Below, piece after piece: positions 1 to 5,631 of a DNA stretch of 8,217 nt. A model generated the notes under the pieces. That model was not told the origin of the DNA. It saw nothing but the letters and a program-made list of their open reading frames with translations, and made no database searches. The DNA comes from an uncultured Caulobacteraceae bacterium (GTDB taxonomy: Bacteria; Pseudomonadota; Alphaproteobacteria; Caulobacterales; Caulobacteraceae): the NCBI GenBank assembly GCA_946482375.1, contig CAMLRH010000114.1:1-8217 (forward strand), read 5' to 3'. How positions within the stretch are numbered: position 1 is the first letter of the stretch; every line of letters begins with the position of its first letter. A program made the position numbers and the translations under genes.

Positions 1-1965
1 CTGGACATGGCCGGCGGCGCCACGGTCATCGACAACCTGGGCACGGGCCGCCTGGGCATCACCAGTACGAACCGCCGCGGCGACACCCTCCTGACCGCCG
101 TCGGCAGCGGCAGCATCACCATCAACAACAGCAACCTGATCTATGGCGCGCTGCAGCTGAGCGGCTTCACCGGCCCCTTCACGCTCAACAACTCCGGCGC
201 CGACCGGGGATGGTCGCTCGGCGGGACGAGCAACTTGTCGACGGGCGCAGACACCATCAACAATCTTGCCGGCGGTATGATCGTCGTCGGCACGCCGGGC
301 AGCGGAATGAATCTGCAGACCGCCACCCTGAATTTCGGCGGCGGCGCGGACGTCTTCAACAACGCCGGCATGATCGTCATCGGCGAGAACCACAGCACCA
401 ACTACTTTTCGACCGTCGGCCAGACCCTTCGCATCACCGGCCTGGAGCAGTTCAACAACAGCGGCATCATCGTGATGGGCTCGTATGAGGCCTCCATCGA
501 CGGCGTGCTGGGGGCCCAGACCGACCTCTACTACGACGATGTCTTCGTCCTCCGCGACAGCCATTTCCATGGAGAGGAGGGCAGCCGCATCTGGCTCGAC
601 GCCAACTTCAACAATACCGGCCAGACCGGATGTGGCCGCAACGTCGAGGGGCTGCCGGATGGCGTCGAAGTGATGCCGCGCGACGCGCGCCTGCGCGCCA
701 ACGACTGCATTGACATGCGCGGCAGCGCGGTTTCCGGCCGCACGGGCCTGATCATCGCCGATGTCATCGCCGGTGACCGGGGGGCCTACAATCCCGAAGG
801 CAACGTTGTGGTTGAGGTCATTGGCTCCGACGCCTCCGAGGTCGACCCGAACGCTTTCTACCTCGCGCCGGAATCGATCGGCTACGACGCCGCCGGCTTC
901 GTCGACAAGGGCCTGTTCGCCTACACCGTCGGCTACGATCCGGAGAGCGAGACCTTCAGGATCTATGGCGTCCAGAGCCCGTCGTCGGCGCAGCTCCCCC
1001 TGCTCGGCCAAGCCGCCAACGATCTGTGGCGGACGGCGACCGCCCCCTGGCTGGAGCGTCGCGTGATCCAACGGAACGAGGAGGAGGGCGGAGGGCTCAC
1101 GCCGCGGTTCTGGCTCCGCGGTTCGCTGTCGGTCGGCGATCGCACGGTGGGCGACACCCTGGCCGCCGGCGCCGCCAGCCTGAACTATGACAGCAGCTAC
1201 ACCCAGGAAGACGCCGCGCTGTCCATGGGCATGGATCTGATCCGCGCGACGCCGTTCGGTGGCGACTGGCTGCTGGGCGCCATGGCGGGCTACGCCCAGG
1301 CTCGGCTCGAGTATGACGAGAGCGTCAACACCGCCACCTTCGAAGGTGGCGGTGTGGGCCTCTACAGTGGCTTCACCGCCGGGCCGTTCTTCAACGACGT
1401 CGTCGTCAACGCCACCCTGTCCAACCTGCTGATCGACATGCCCAGCCTGAACCTGCGGCCGGCGGGAACGGTGCTGGAGTCCGATGTCCAGACCATCGGC
1501 GCGCATATGGAAACCGGTCTGCGCTTCGCGGCGGGAATGCTGCGGCTGGAACCGCTGGCGATCCTGTCCTGGTCGCAGGCCAGCTTCGACCCTATCGACG
1601 TGCCCGCCGATGATCCCATCCGCTTTGGCGGGCAGATCAAGGCCGATGACGCCCGCAGCGCCCGCGCTGGTCTGGGCCTGCGTGTCGGCCTGCGCGACAT
1701 CGCCCCCAGACTGGTTCCGCTGGACGCCCATCTGACCGCCCGTTCCGTGCAGGAACTGGATGGCGAGACCGAGGTCACCATCGTCAACCTCGGCCCGGAC
1801 GCCAACCTCAGCCGCGCCTTCGACGGCGTCTACAACGAGCTGAACGCCGGTGTTTCGGTCGGTGAGACCGGCGATCACTTCGGGGCCTTCCTGAATCTGG
1901 GTGGTGTGTGGGGCGAGGATTACGACGCGAAGAACGGCTCTGTTGGCCTTCGTCTGCGCTGGTGA
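1..1965 (+). CDS. Autotransporter (type Va secretion), C-terminal part: beta-helix passenger tail plus outer-membrane beta-barrel; 5' end outside window
   Basis: The frame is open from base 1, so the true start lies upstream; 654 residues are seen (numbered here from the first codon of the window). Residues 1 to about 240 are rich in Gly, Asn, Ser and Thr, with recurring NNxxG motifs typical of a beta-helical passenger. Residues about 367-654 look like an autotransporter beta-domain: alternating hydrophobic strands, glycine-rich turns, about 290 residues as usual for the family, and a terminal GLRLRW ending in an aromatic residue, the usual BAM recognition signature. By family knowledge the barrel inserts in the outer membrane and takes the passenger to the cell surface. 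The passenger's function (adhesin, enzyme or other) cannot be told because its N-terminus is missing. Two cysteines, residues 211 and 236, lie in the passenger stem, which is uncommon in this class. It converges on the minus-strand sulfotransferase gene. Confidence 0.88.
   Translation: MDMAGGATVIDNLGTGRLGITSTNRRGDTLLTAVGSGSITINNSNLIYGALQLSGFTGPFTLNNSGADRGWSLGGTSNLSTGADTINNLAGGMIVVGTPGSGMNLQTATLNFGGGADVFNNAGMIVIGENHSTNYFSTVGQTLRITGLEQFNNSGIIVMGSYEASIDGVLGAQTDLYYDDVFVLRDSHFHGEEGSRIWLDANFNNTGQTGCGRNVEGLPDGVEVMPRDARLRANDCIDMRGSAVSGRTGLIIADVIAGDRGAYNPEGNVVVEVIGSDASEVDPNAFYLAPESIGYDAAGFVDKGLFAYTVGYDPESETFRIYGVQSPSSAQLPLLGQAANDLWRTATAPWLERRVIQRNEEEGGGLTPRFWLRGSLSVGDRTVGDTLAAGAASLNYDSSYTQEDAALSMGMDLIRATPFGGDWLLGAMAGYAQARLEYDESVNTATFEGGGVGLYSGFTAGPFFNDVVVNATLSNLLIDMPSLNLRPAGTVLESDVQTIGAHMETGLRFAAGMLRLEPLAILSWSQASFDPIDVPADDPIRFGGQIKADDARSARAGLGLRVGLRDIAPRLVPLDAHLTARSVQELDGETEVTIVNLGPDANLSRAFDGVYNELNAGVSVGETGDHFGAFLNLGGVWGEDYDAKNGSVGLRLRW
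250..480 (+). repeat. Three imperfect passenger repeats of 32-33 residues (NNxxGxIVxG rungs)
   Basis: Within the autotransporter passenger, the motif Asn-Asn, a short gap, Gly, then hydrophobic-Val-hydrophobic-Gly recurs three times: INNLAGGMIVVG, FNNAGMIVIG and FNNSGIIVMG. The Asn pairs start at bases 259, 358 and 454, so the periods are 33 and 32 residues. Two more degenerate NNS motifs lie upstream, near bases 124 and 187. The pattern fits stacked turns of a right-handed beta-helix, with Asn ladders and a hydrophobic strand on each rung. The copies are diverged at DNA level, so this is a protein repeat rather than a recombining DNA repeat. Confidence 0.7.
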
Positions 1966-1999
1966 TGGCCGCGCTTTGGTCTCCCCTCAGCGCGGCTGC

Positions 2000-2031
2000 G
2001 AGGCGGCGGGCGGCCCACGCCCCGCCGCCTC
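2000..2031. other. Perfect 11-bp GC inverted repeat in the convergent intergenic region
   Basis: GAGGCGGCGGG (2000-2010) is perfectly complementary to CCCGCCGCCTC (2021-2031), with a 10-base loop. It starts 34 bases after the autotransporter stop codon. No T-tract follows on either strand, so it is not a canonical intrinsic terminator. It may protect the 3' end of the mRNA or act with the second hairpin downstream. A weaker 6-bp pair, TTCCGG/CCGGAA (2042-2047 and 2065-2070), lies between the two. Confidence 0.6.
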
Positions 2032-2076
2032 ACCCTTCGACTTCCGGCTCTTGACCCCTCTGAACCGGAAACACTG

Positions 2077-2108
2077 GGGCGGCGGTGCGTCCGCCGCCCG
2101 TTCCTTTC
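2077..2108 (+). terminator. Likely rho-independent terminator of the autotransporter gene, possibly bidirectional
   Basis: GGGCGGCGG (2077-2085) and CCGCCGCCC (2091-2099) form a perfect 9-bp stem around a 5-base loop (TGCGT). On the plus strand the pyrimidine/T-rich tail GTTCCTTTC follows and runs into the stop codon of the minus-strand sulfotransferase gene at 2107-2109. The tail is not a pure T run, so termination strength is uncertain. Read from the minus strand, the same stem lies 7 bases past the sulfotransferase stop and is followed by a weaker CAGTGTTTCC tail. One stem could therefore serve both converging genes. Confidence 0.6.
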
Positions 2109-2940
2109 AGATATAGCCAAGTTCGTCGGCGAGCCCCTCGGTGACGGTCAGCAGACGGCTCGACAGGTCGTCGTCCATGTGGTTGCGCCAGTCGCCGGTT
2201 TCTCCCTTGCGATAGAAGGAGCCCGTGTCGGCCTGGCCGCGCGCGCGACCGCCGCTGGCACGTTCGAAGCTGGCCGCGTCCAGGCAACGGGCGACTACCG
2301 CATCGGTGGTGTCCACGCCCAGATGCTCGAGCATGCCGCGCAGCGCCGGCCTGGCGTCGGCGTGCAGCGTCTCGTAACGGACCTCTCGATAATCCAGGCC
2401 GCGCTCAGCAGCGGCCTTGCGCACGCTGCGGACGTAGACGCGCCACTCCTTGACGTTCTGCTCGGCAAAAGTCGGGAAGTCGCCGATCGTTTCGACGAAC
2501 CCGGGTTCGATGCGCCGCATGTGGTGCCAGGTCGAAACGGCGACGTCGCGCGGGTCGCGGATGACGTGGATGAAGGCCGCGTCCGGAAAATGCTGGGCCA
2601 GATCGTTCAGCACCATGCCGTGCTCAGGATCCTTGTTGCCGATGCGGCGCACGCCATCCGGAATTCCCTCGCCGATCAGGCGGGTTTCAATGAAGCAGCG
2701 ATAGACGCGGTCGAATTCCGCGCGCGATAGCTGCGGAAAGAACTCTTCGCCAAAGACCTTACGCTGATGTCCGGCGAGATAGTCGCTGTACTTTACCGCC
2801 GCCTTGCTCATGTGCTTGCGGAAGACGGTGAACTTGCCTTCGCCGCGACAGATGAGCTGGGGGTGGCTGTCCAGCGCCTTCTGCACCCAGGTCGTGCCGG
2901 ATTTCGGTAGGCCGAGGACAAAGAAAAAGGGTGCTGTCAT
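2107..2940 (-). CDS. PAPS-dependent sulfotransferase (Sulfotransfer_1-type), cytoplasmic
   Basis: The 277-residue protein carries all the standard signatures of soluble sulfotransferases. The 5'-phosphosulfate-binding loop PKSGTTW is at residues 12-18. The 3'-phosphate site RDPRDVAVS at 128-136 has the usual Arg128 and Ser136. A RYE segment follows at 187-189, and the C-terminal PAPS motif RKGETGDW is at 243-250. The family transfers sulfate from 3'-phosphoadenosine 5'-phosphosulfate to a hydroxyl or amine of an acceptor; the acceptor here cannot be deduced. There is no signal peptide, so it should act in the cytoplasm. Its ATG (2938-2940) lies 4 bp after the stop of the upstream hydrolase gene, which suggests cotranscription and translational coupling, because its own Shine-Dalgarno sequence is weak. 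All motifs are intact and length is normal for a single-domain enzyme. Confidence 0.9.
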   Translation of the reverse strand: MTAPFFFVLGLPKSGTTWVQKALDSHPQLICRGEGKFTVFRKHMSKAAVKYSDYLAGHQRKVFGEEFFPQLSRAEFDRVYRCFIETRLIGEGIPDGVRRIGNKDPEHGMVLNDLAQHFPDAAFIHVIRDPRDVAVSTWHHMRRIEPGFVETIGDFPTFAEQNVKEWRVYVRSVRKAAAERGLDYREVRYETLHADARPALRGMLEHLGVDTTDAVVARCLDAASFERASGGRARGQADTGSFYRKGETGDWRNHMDDDLSSRLLTVTEGLADELGYI

Positions 2941-2944
2941 CCGG

Positions 2945-3817
2945 CTAGGTCGTCAGCAGCAGGTTCAGGACGTCGTTGAACCGCTTGGGCGCCTGCCAGG
3001 GCGCGAAATGGCTGACGTCGTTCAGCATGACGATCTGCGCGTCCGGGATCAGCCGCGCGGCTTCCTTCATGTGTTCGAGCCGGGTCCATTCATCGTACTG
3101 GGCCGCCAGGACGGCGACGGGGACCTTTACCTCCGCCAATTGCTCTGCCGTGTAGTGCGGCTCGGCCACCCACAGGGCTTCCAGCTGTTTGAACAGGCGG
3201 TCGAAATCGTTCGGCGCCGGAGACATGCGCTCATAGTCGGCCGCGGCCTTGTGGACGTAGGCGATGAACGTCGGCGCCTGATCCACGCCAGGCTGCTGGC
3301 CGGAGACGTCGTAGGTCAGGCTGAAGGCAATCAGCTTGCCGACACGCCCCGGGTGGCGGCGCGCCAGCTCCAGGCCCGTCACCGCGCCGTCGCCCCAGCC
3401 CACGATCGCCGGCGCCTTAAGGTTCAACGCGCGGCTCAGCGACAGCACGTCGTCGGCCAGCAGCCTGTAGCTGAGGGGGCGGTCCGAGCCCGTGCTGCGG
3501 CCATGGCCGCGCATGTCGACGACGATGACCTGTCTGGATTGCGAGAGCGGCCCGATCTGGTTGGCCCAGTAGTCGGAATGTCCCAGGCCGGGGTGCAAGA
3601 GGATTACCGGCGCGCCGCGCCCGTAGACGGCGTAATGGAGCCCGACATCGCCCACCTTCCGACGGCCGGTTTCCGTCACCGGCGGCAGCGGCGCGACACC
3701 GCGCAGGGTGGTCCAGGGCTCGATCCGAGCAGCTTGACGCGCCCAGGCGACAGCCGGCGCCATGCCCCCGGCGAGAAGAGCGCCCGCGCTCAGAAGCTCC
3801 CGTCTTTTCAAGTCCAT
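2945..3817 (-). CDS. Exported alpha/beta-hydrolase-fold protein lacking the catalytic serine
   Basis: I take the ATG at 3815-3817 as the start, giving 290 residues. The frame is open further upstream, to an ATG at 3917-3919, but the chosen start has a G-rich stretch 4 bases before it and places a Tat-like signal at the N-terminus: KRRELL at 4-9, a hydrophobic run, then AVAWA with likely cleavage near residue 26. The body is an alpha/beta hydrolase: oxyanion-hole HPG at 75-77, DMRGHGRS at 101-108, nucleophile elbow at 140-144, acid Asp242 in QYDEW and catalytic His270 in DVSHF. The elbow reads GWGDG, where the closest-looking family pattern is GWSDG, so the nucleophile position, residue 142, is Gly. 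The protein is therefore either a non-hydrolytic relative or an inactivated enzyme, probably periplasmic. It is the first gene of an apparent operon with the sulfotransferase and diverges from the sigma-factor gene. Confidence 0.87.
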   Translation of the reverse strand: MDLKRRELLSAGALLAGGMAPAVAWARQAARIEPWTTLRGVAPLPPVTETGRRKVGDVGLHYAVYGRGAPVILLHPGLGHSDYWANQIGPLSQSRQVIVVDMRGHGRSTGSDRPLSYRLLADDVLSLSRALNLKAPAIVGWGDGAVTGLELARRHPGRVGKLIAFSLTYDVSGQQPGVDQAPTFIAYVHKAAADYERMSPAPNDFDRLFKQLEALWVAEPHYTAEQLAEVKVPVAVLAAQYDEWTRLEHMKEAARLIPDAQIVMLNDVSHFAPWQAPKRFNDVLNLLLTT

Positions 3818-3951
3818 GACACCCCCATGCGACAGCCCAGACAAGGTAGCGCGGTTGACGGCCACGGCGGCAAAAAAACTTGCAGCCGGACATACGGGTA
3901 CGAAGCTTGAGTGGATCATCTATGGTGTGAGCGCCAAAGCGCGTTCCGCGG
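3818..3951. promoter_or_regulatory. Divergent intergenic region between the hydrolase operon and the sigma-factor gene
   Basis: Both transcription units must start in or near these 134 bases unless promoters lie inside genes. TTGACGG at 3855-3861 on the plus strand matches the -35 element of housekeeping promoters in Caulobacter-like bacteria (TTGAC-type). I find no convincing -10 (GCTANAWC-like) at the right distance. A seven-A run sits at 3872-3878. A small GCGC-CAAA-GCGC hairpin (3931-3942) ends 9 bases before the sigma-factor ATG. An in-frame TGA at 3928-3930 limits the sigma-factor start to downstream positions. The promoter role is inferred from the arrangement; no promoter is firmly identified. 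Confidence 0.4.
3822..3826 (-). promoter_or_regulatory. Probable ribosome-binding site supporting the internal hydrolase start
   Basis: On the minus strand GGGGG lies 4 bases before the ATG at 3815-3817. It is an imperfect Shine-Dalgarno match. Together with the Tat-like signal that begins right at this ATG, it favours this start over the ATG 102 bases further upstream. Confidence 0.4.
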
Positions 3952-4512
3952 ATGGGAGACATGGCGCAGTCGCCAAGGCCGCCGCTGATCGAATCGACGC
4001 CGGAGGGGTTTGCGACCGGCGACGATGACCTGCGCCTTTGGGTCCTGCAATACGGACCCGCCCTGCGACGCTACTTCCTGCGACGCGCGAACGCCGCCGA
4101 CGTCGATGACCTGGTGCAGGAAGTCTTTCTCAGGCTGCAGGCGCGTGGCGCGACGTCCCACATCGAGAACATTGAGGGTTACCTCTTCCGGACGGCGGCC
4201 AATGTGCTGGGACATCGCCGTCGCGCGGTTTCGTGGGCGTGGGGTCGACAGGAAGACCCGGAGAGCTTCGACGGCCTGGCCGATGAGTTGTCTCCCGAGA
4301 GAATCCTCATCGGCAAGGAAGCGCTGGACGCCATGATGGCGACCCTGCGCGAACTACCGCCTCGAAGCGCCATGGCCTTCATGCTTTTCCGCATCGAGCA
4401 GCTTCCCCAGGAGGTGATCGCGCAACGCATGGGGATATCCCTCCGAGCAGTCGAAGCGCTTGTCCAGCGTGCGGCAAGGCAGATCTACGAGCGGACGGGC
4501 AGGCGAACATGA
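3952..4512 (+). CDS. ECF-family RNA polymerase sigma factor, FecI type
   Basis: The protein has 186 residues, normal for the FecI group. Sigma-70 region 2 spans about residues 27-92, with the region 2.2 core DVDDLVQEVFLRL at 50-62 and the region 2.3/2.4 segment YLFRTAANVLGHRRR at 77-91. Region 4 spans about 125-182 and includes a helix-turn-helix around EVIAQRMGISLRAVEALVQRA. By family knowledge it recruits core RNA polymerase to the promoter of a TonB-dependent receptor when signalled through FecR. Its TGA overlaps the ATG of the FecR gene (ATGA, 4509-4512), indicating translational coupling. The exact start is uncertain: ATG 3952 lacks a clear ribosome-binding site, and ATG 3961 has GGGAG only 2 bases upstream. 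An in-frame stop at 3928 rules out a longer form. Regulated genes other than the adjacent receptor cannot be inferred. Confidence 0.92.
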   Translation: MGDMAQSPRPPLIESTPEGFATGDDDLRLWVLQYGPALRRYFLRRANAADVDDLVQEVFLRLQARGATSHIENIEGYLFRTAANVLGHRRRAVSWAWGRQEDPESFDGLADELSPERILIGKEALDAMMATLRELPPRSAMAFMLFRIEQLPQEVIAQRMGISLRAVEALVQRAARQIYERTGRRT

Positions 4513-5546
4513 TCTCTTATCCAAAGCGCCCGCCCGAGGGTGAGCCCGTCCACGACGCCGCCATCGCCTGGCGGATACGTCATCAGCTGGGAGAACTGGA
4601 CGAGGCTGAACGCGCGGCCTTCTCGGCGTGGCTCGCCGAGGTGCCTGAGCATCAGGAGGTCTACGCGGAGGTGGAAGAGTTCTGGGGGGTGGCCGGCAAG
4701 CTGGGGCATCATCCGCTGTACATCGAAACGCGCGAGCGCGCGGTTGCGGGCGCCAACCGCCTGAGAACCGTTCGACGGTCGATTGCGGCGGCGATGGCCG
4801 CCGCCGTCATCGGGCTGGGCGGCAGCGCGCTCTATATTCAGAATGCGCCGCGCCCCTTGGGGACACAGAGTTTCCACACGGCCGTCGGACAACGGGCGAC
4901 GATCACCCTGCCGGATGGGTCACAGGTCACCCTGAACACCGACACCGTCGTTCGGACGAAGTCGGACAAGAACAATCGTCTTGTCTATCTCGACAAGGGG
5001 CAGGCCTTCTTCGTCGTGGCCAAGGATCGTCGCCATCCGTTTGTGGTGGCCGCCGCCGGCCGTACCGTAACAGCGCTTGGCACAGCCTTCGACGTGCGCG
5101 TGGACGATGGCGAGCTCAAGGTGGTCCTTGTTGAAGGCAAGGTGCGGGTCGCGCCGGCCCGTGTCGTCCAGCCGGTGATCGCCGCTGGTTCCCGGTCCAC
5201 GCCGCCGCCCGTGGTCACCGACATGTCGGCCGGATCGCAGCTTGTTGTCGTTGACGACGCGAACTGGCGGCTCACGCCGACGAACGTGGCCCGGGAGACG
5301 AGCTGGCTCAAAGGCCAGCTGGTCTTCGACGATGAGTCCCTGGGTGACATTGTCGATGAGATGAACCGCTACTCCCAACGCAAGCTGGTCCTGCACGACA
5401 CGCATCTTGCGCAGCATCGACTGAGCGGCAATTTCGCGCCCGGGGACGTCGACGGATTTGCCCGCATGCTGCGCACCGGCGGCGTGGCTTCGCTTCAGGA
5501 AAGGCCGGACGGCGAAATCGAAATTGTGCCGATTGGGCAGAAATAA
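4509..5546 (+). CDS. FecR-type transmembrane sigma-factor regulator (anti-sigma factor)
   Basis: This 345-residue inner-membrane protein has the full FecR layout. A cytoplasmic N-terminal sigma-binding region (DUF4880-like) spans about 14-59, with the AERAAFSAWLAEVPEH segment. A single membrane helix lies at about 91-110 after an RTVRR positive patch. The periplasmic FecR domain spans about 122-216, including ATITLPDGSQVTLNTDT. The C-terminal DUF4974/STN-like domain spans about 271-342. The family holds its ECF sigma factor inactive, or primes it, until the receptor's signalling domain binds the FecR C-terminus. Gly191-Thr192 in LGTAFDV matches the Gly-Thr at which FoxR-type regulators self-cleave by N-O acyl rearrangement; this suggests similar processing but does not show it. 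A proline-rich insert, about 227-238, separates the two periplasmic domains. Its ATG overlaps the sigma-factor stop, and the receptor gene follows after 85 bp. Confidence 0.93.
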   Translation: MISYPKRPPEGEPVHDAAIAWRIRHQLGELDEAERAAFSAWLAEVPEHQEVYAEVEEFWGVAGKLGHHPLYIETRERAVAGANRLRTVRRSIAAAMAAAVIGLGGSALYIQNAPRPLGTQSFHTAVGQRATITLPDGSQVTLNTDTVVRTKSDKNNRLVYLDKGQAFFVVAKDRRHPFVVAAAGRTVTALGTAFDVRVDDGELKVVLVEGKVRVAPARVVQPVIAAGSRSTPPPVVTDMSAGSQLVVVDDANWRLTPTNVARETSWLKGQLVFDDESLGDIVDEMNRYSQRKLVLHDTHLAQHRLSGNFAPGDVDGFARMLRTGGVASLQERPDGEIEIVPIGQK

Positions 5547-5631
5547 TTTCGGCGAGTATTCGGTTAAGGCGGTTTTTTGGATCTCTCCCCAAAGAGGAGC
5601 TGCTGGCTCTACAAAGAATAAGGGGGAGGCT
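5547..5631 (+). promoter_or_regulatory. Leader of the TonB-dependent receptor gene with strong ribosome-binding site; likely site of a FecI-type promoter
   Basis: These 85 bases are AT-richer than the flanking genes. GGGGGAGG (5622-5629) is a strong Shine-Dalgarno sequence, but it sits only 2 bases from the ATG at 5632, closer than usual. In FecI/FecR systems the receptor gene usually has its own promoter read by the cognate sigma factor, and this gap is the place to expect it. I cannot point to defined -35/-10 elements, since no consensus for this subgroup can be derived from one sequence. A T6 run (5573-5578) has no stem before it, so it is not a terminator and read-through from the FecR gene stays possible. 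Confidence 0.45.

Noticed and set aside
2804..3910. Long plus-strand open frame opposite the hydrolase and sulfotransferase genes
   Set aside because: It is antisense to two proteins with clear motifs, and its own product is rich in Arg, Gln and His without any domain pattern. It is a composition shadow.
3818..3919. 34-residue N-terminal extension of the hydrolase from the ATG at 3917-3919
   Set aside because: It would bury the Tat-like signal inside the protein. The internal ATG at 3815-3817 puts the twin-arginine motif at residues 5-6 and has a G-rich element before it.
3855..3926. TTGACGG (3855-3861) or TTGAGT (3907-3912) paired with TATGGT (3921-3926) as a defined promoter
   Set aside because: Spacings are wrong (too long for the first, 8 bases for the second) and no good -10 lies at a suitable distance, so I only annotate the region as a whole.
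5573..5578. T6 run after the FecR gene as an intrinsic terminator
   Set aside because: No GC-rich inverted repeat precedes it; the only nearby pairing, CTCT/AGAG at 5583-5596, is downstream and weak.
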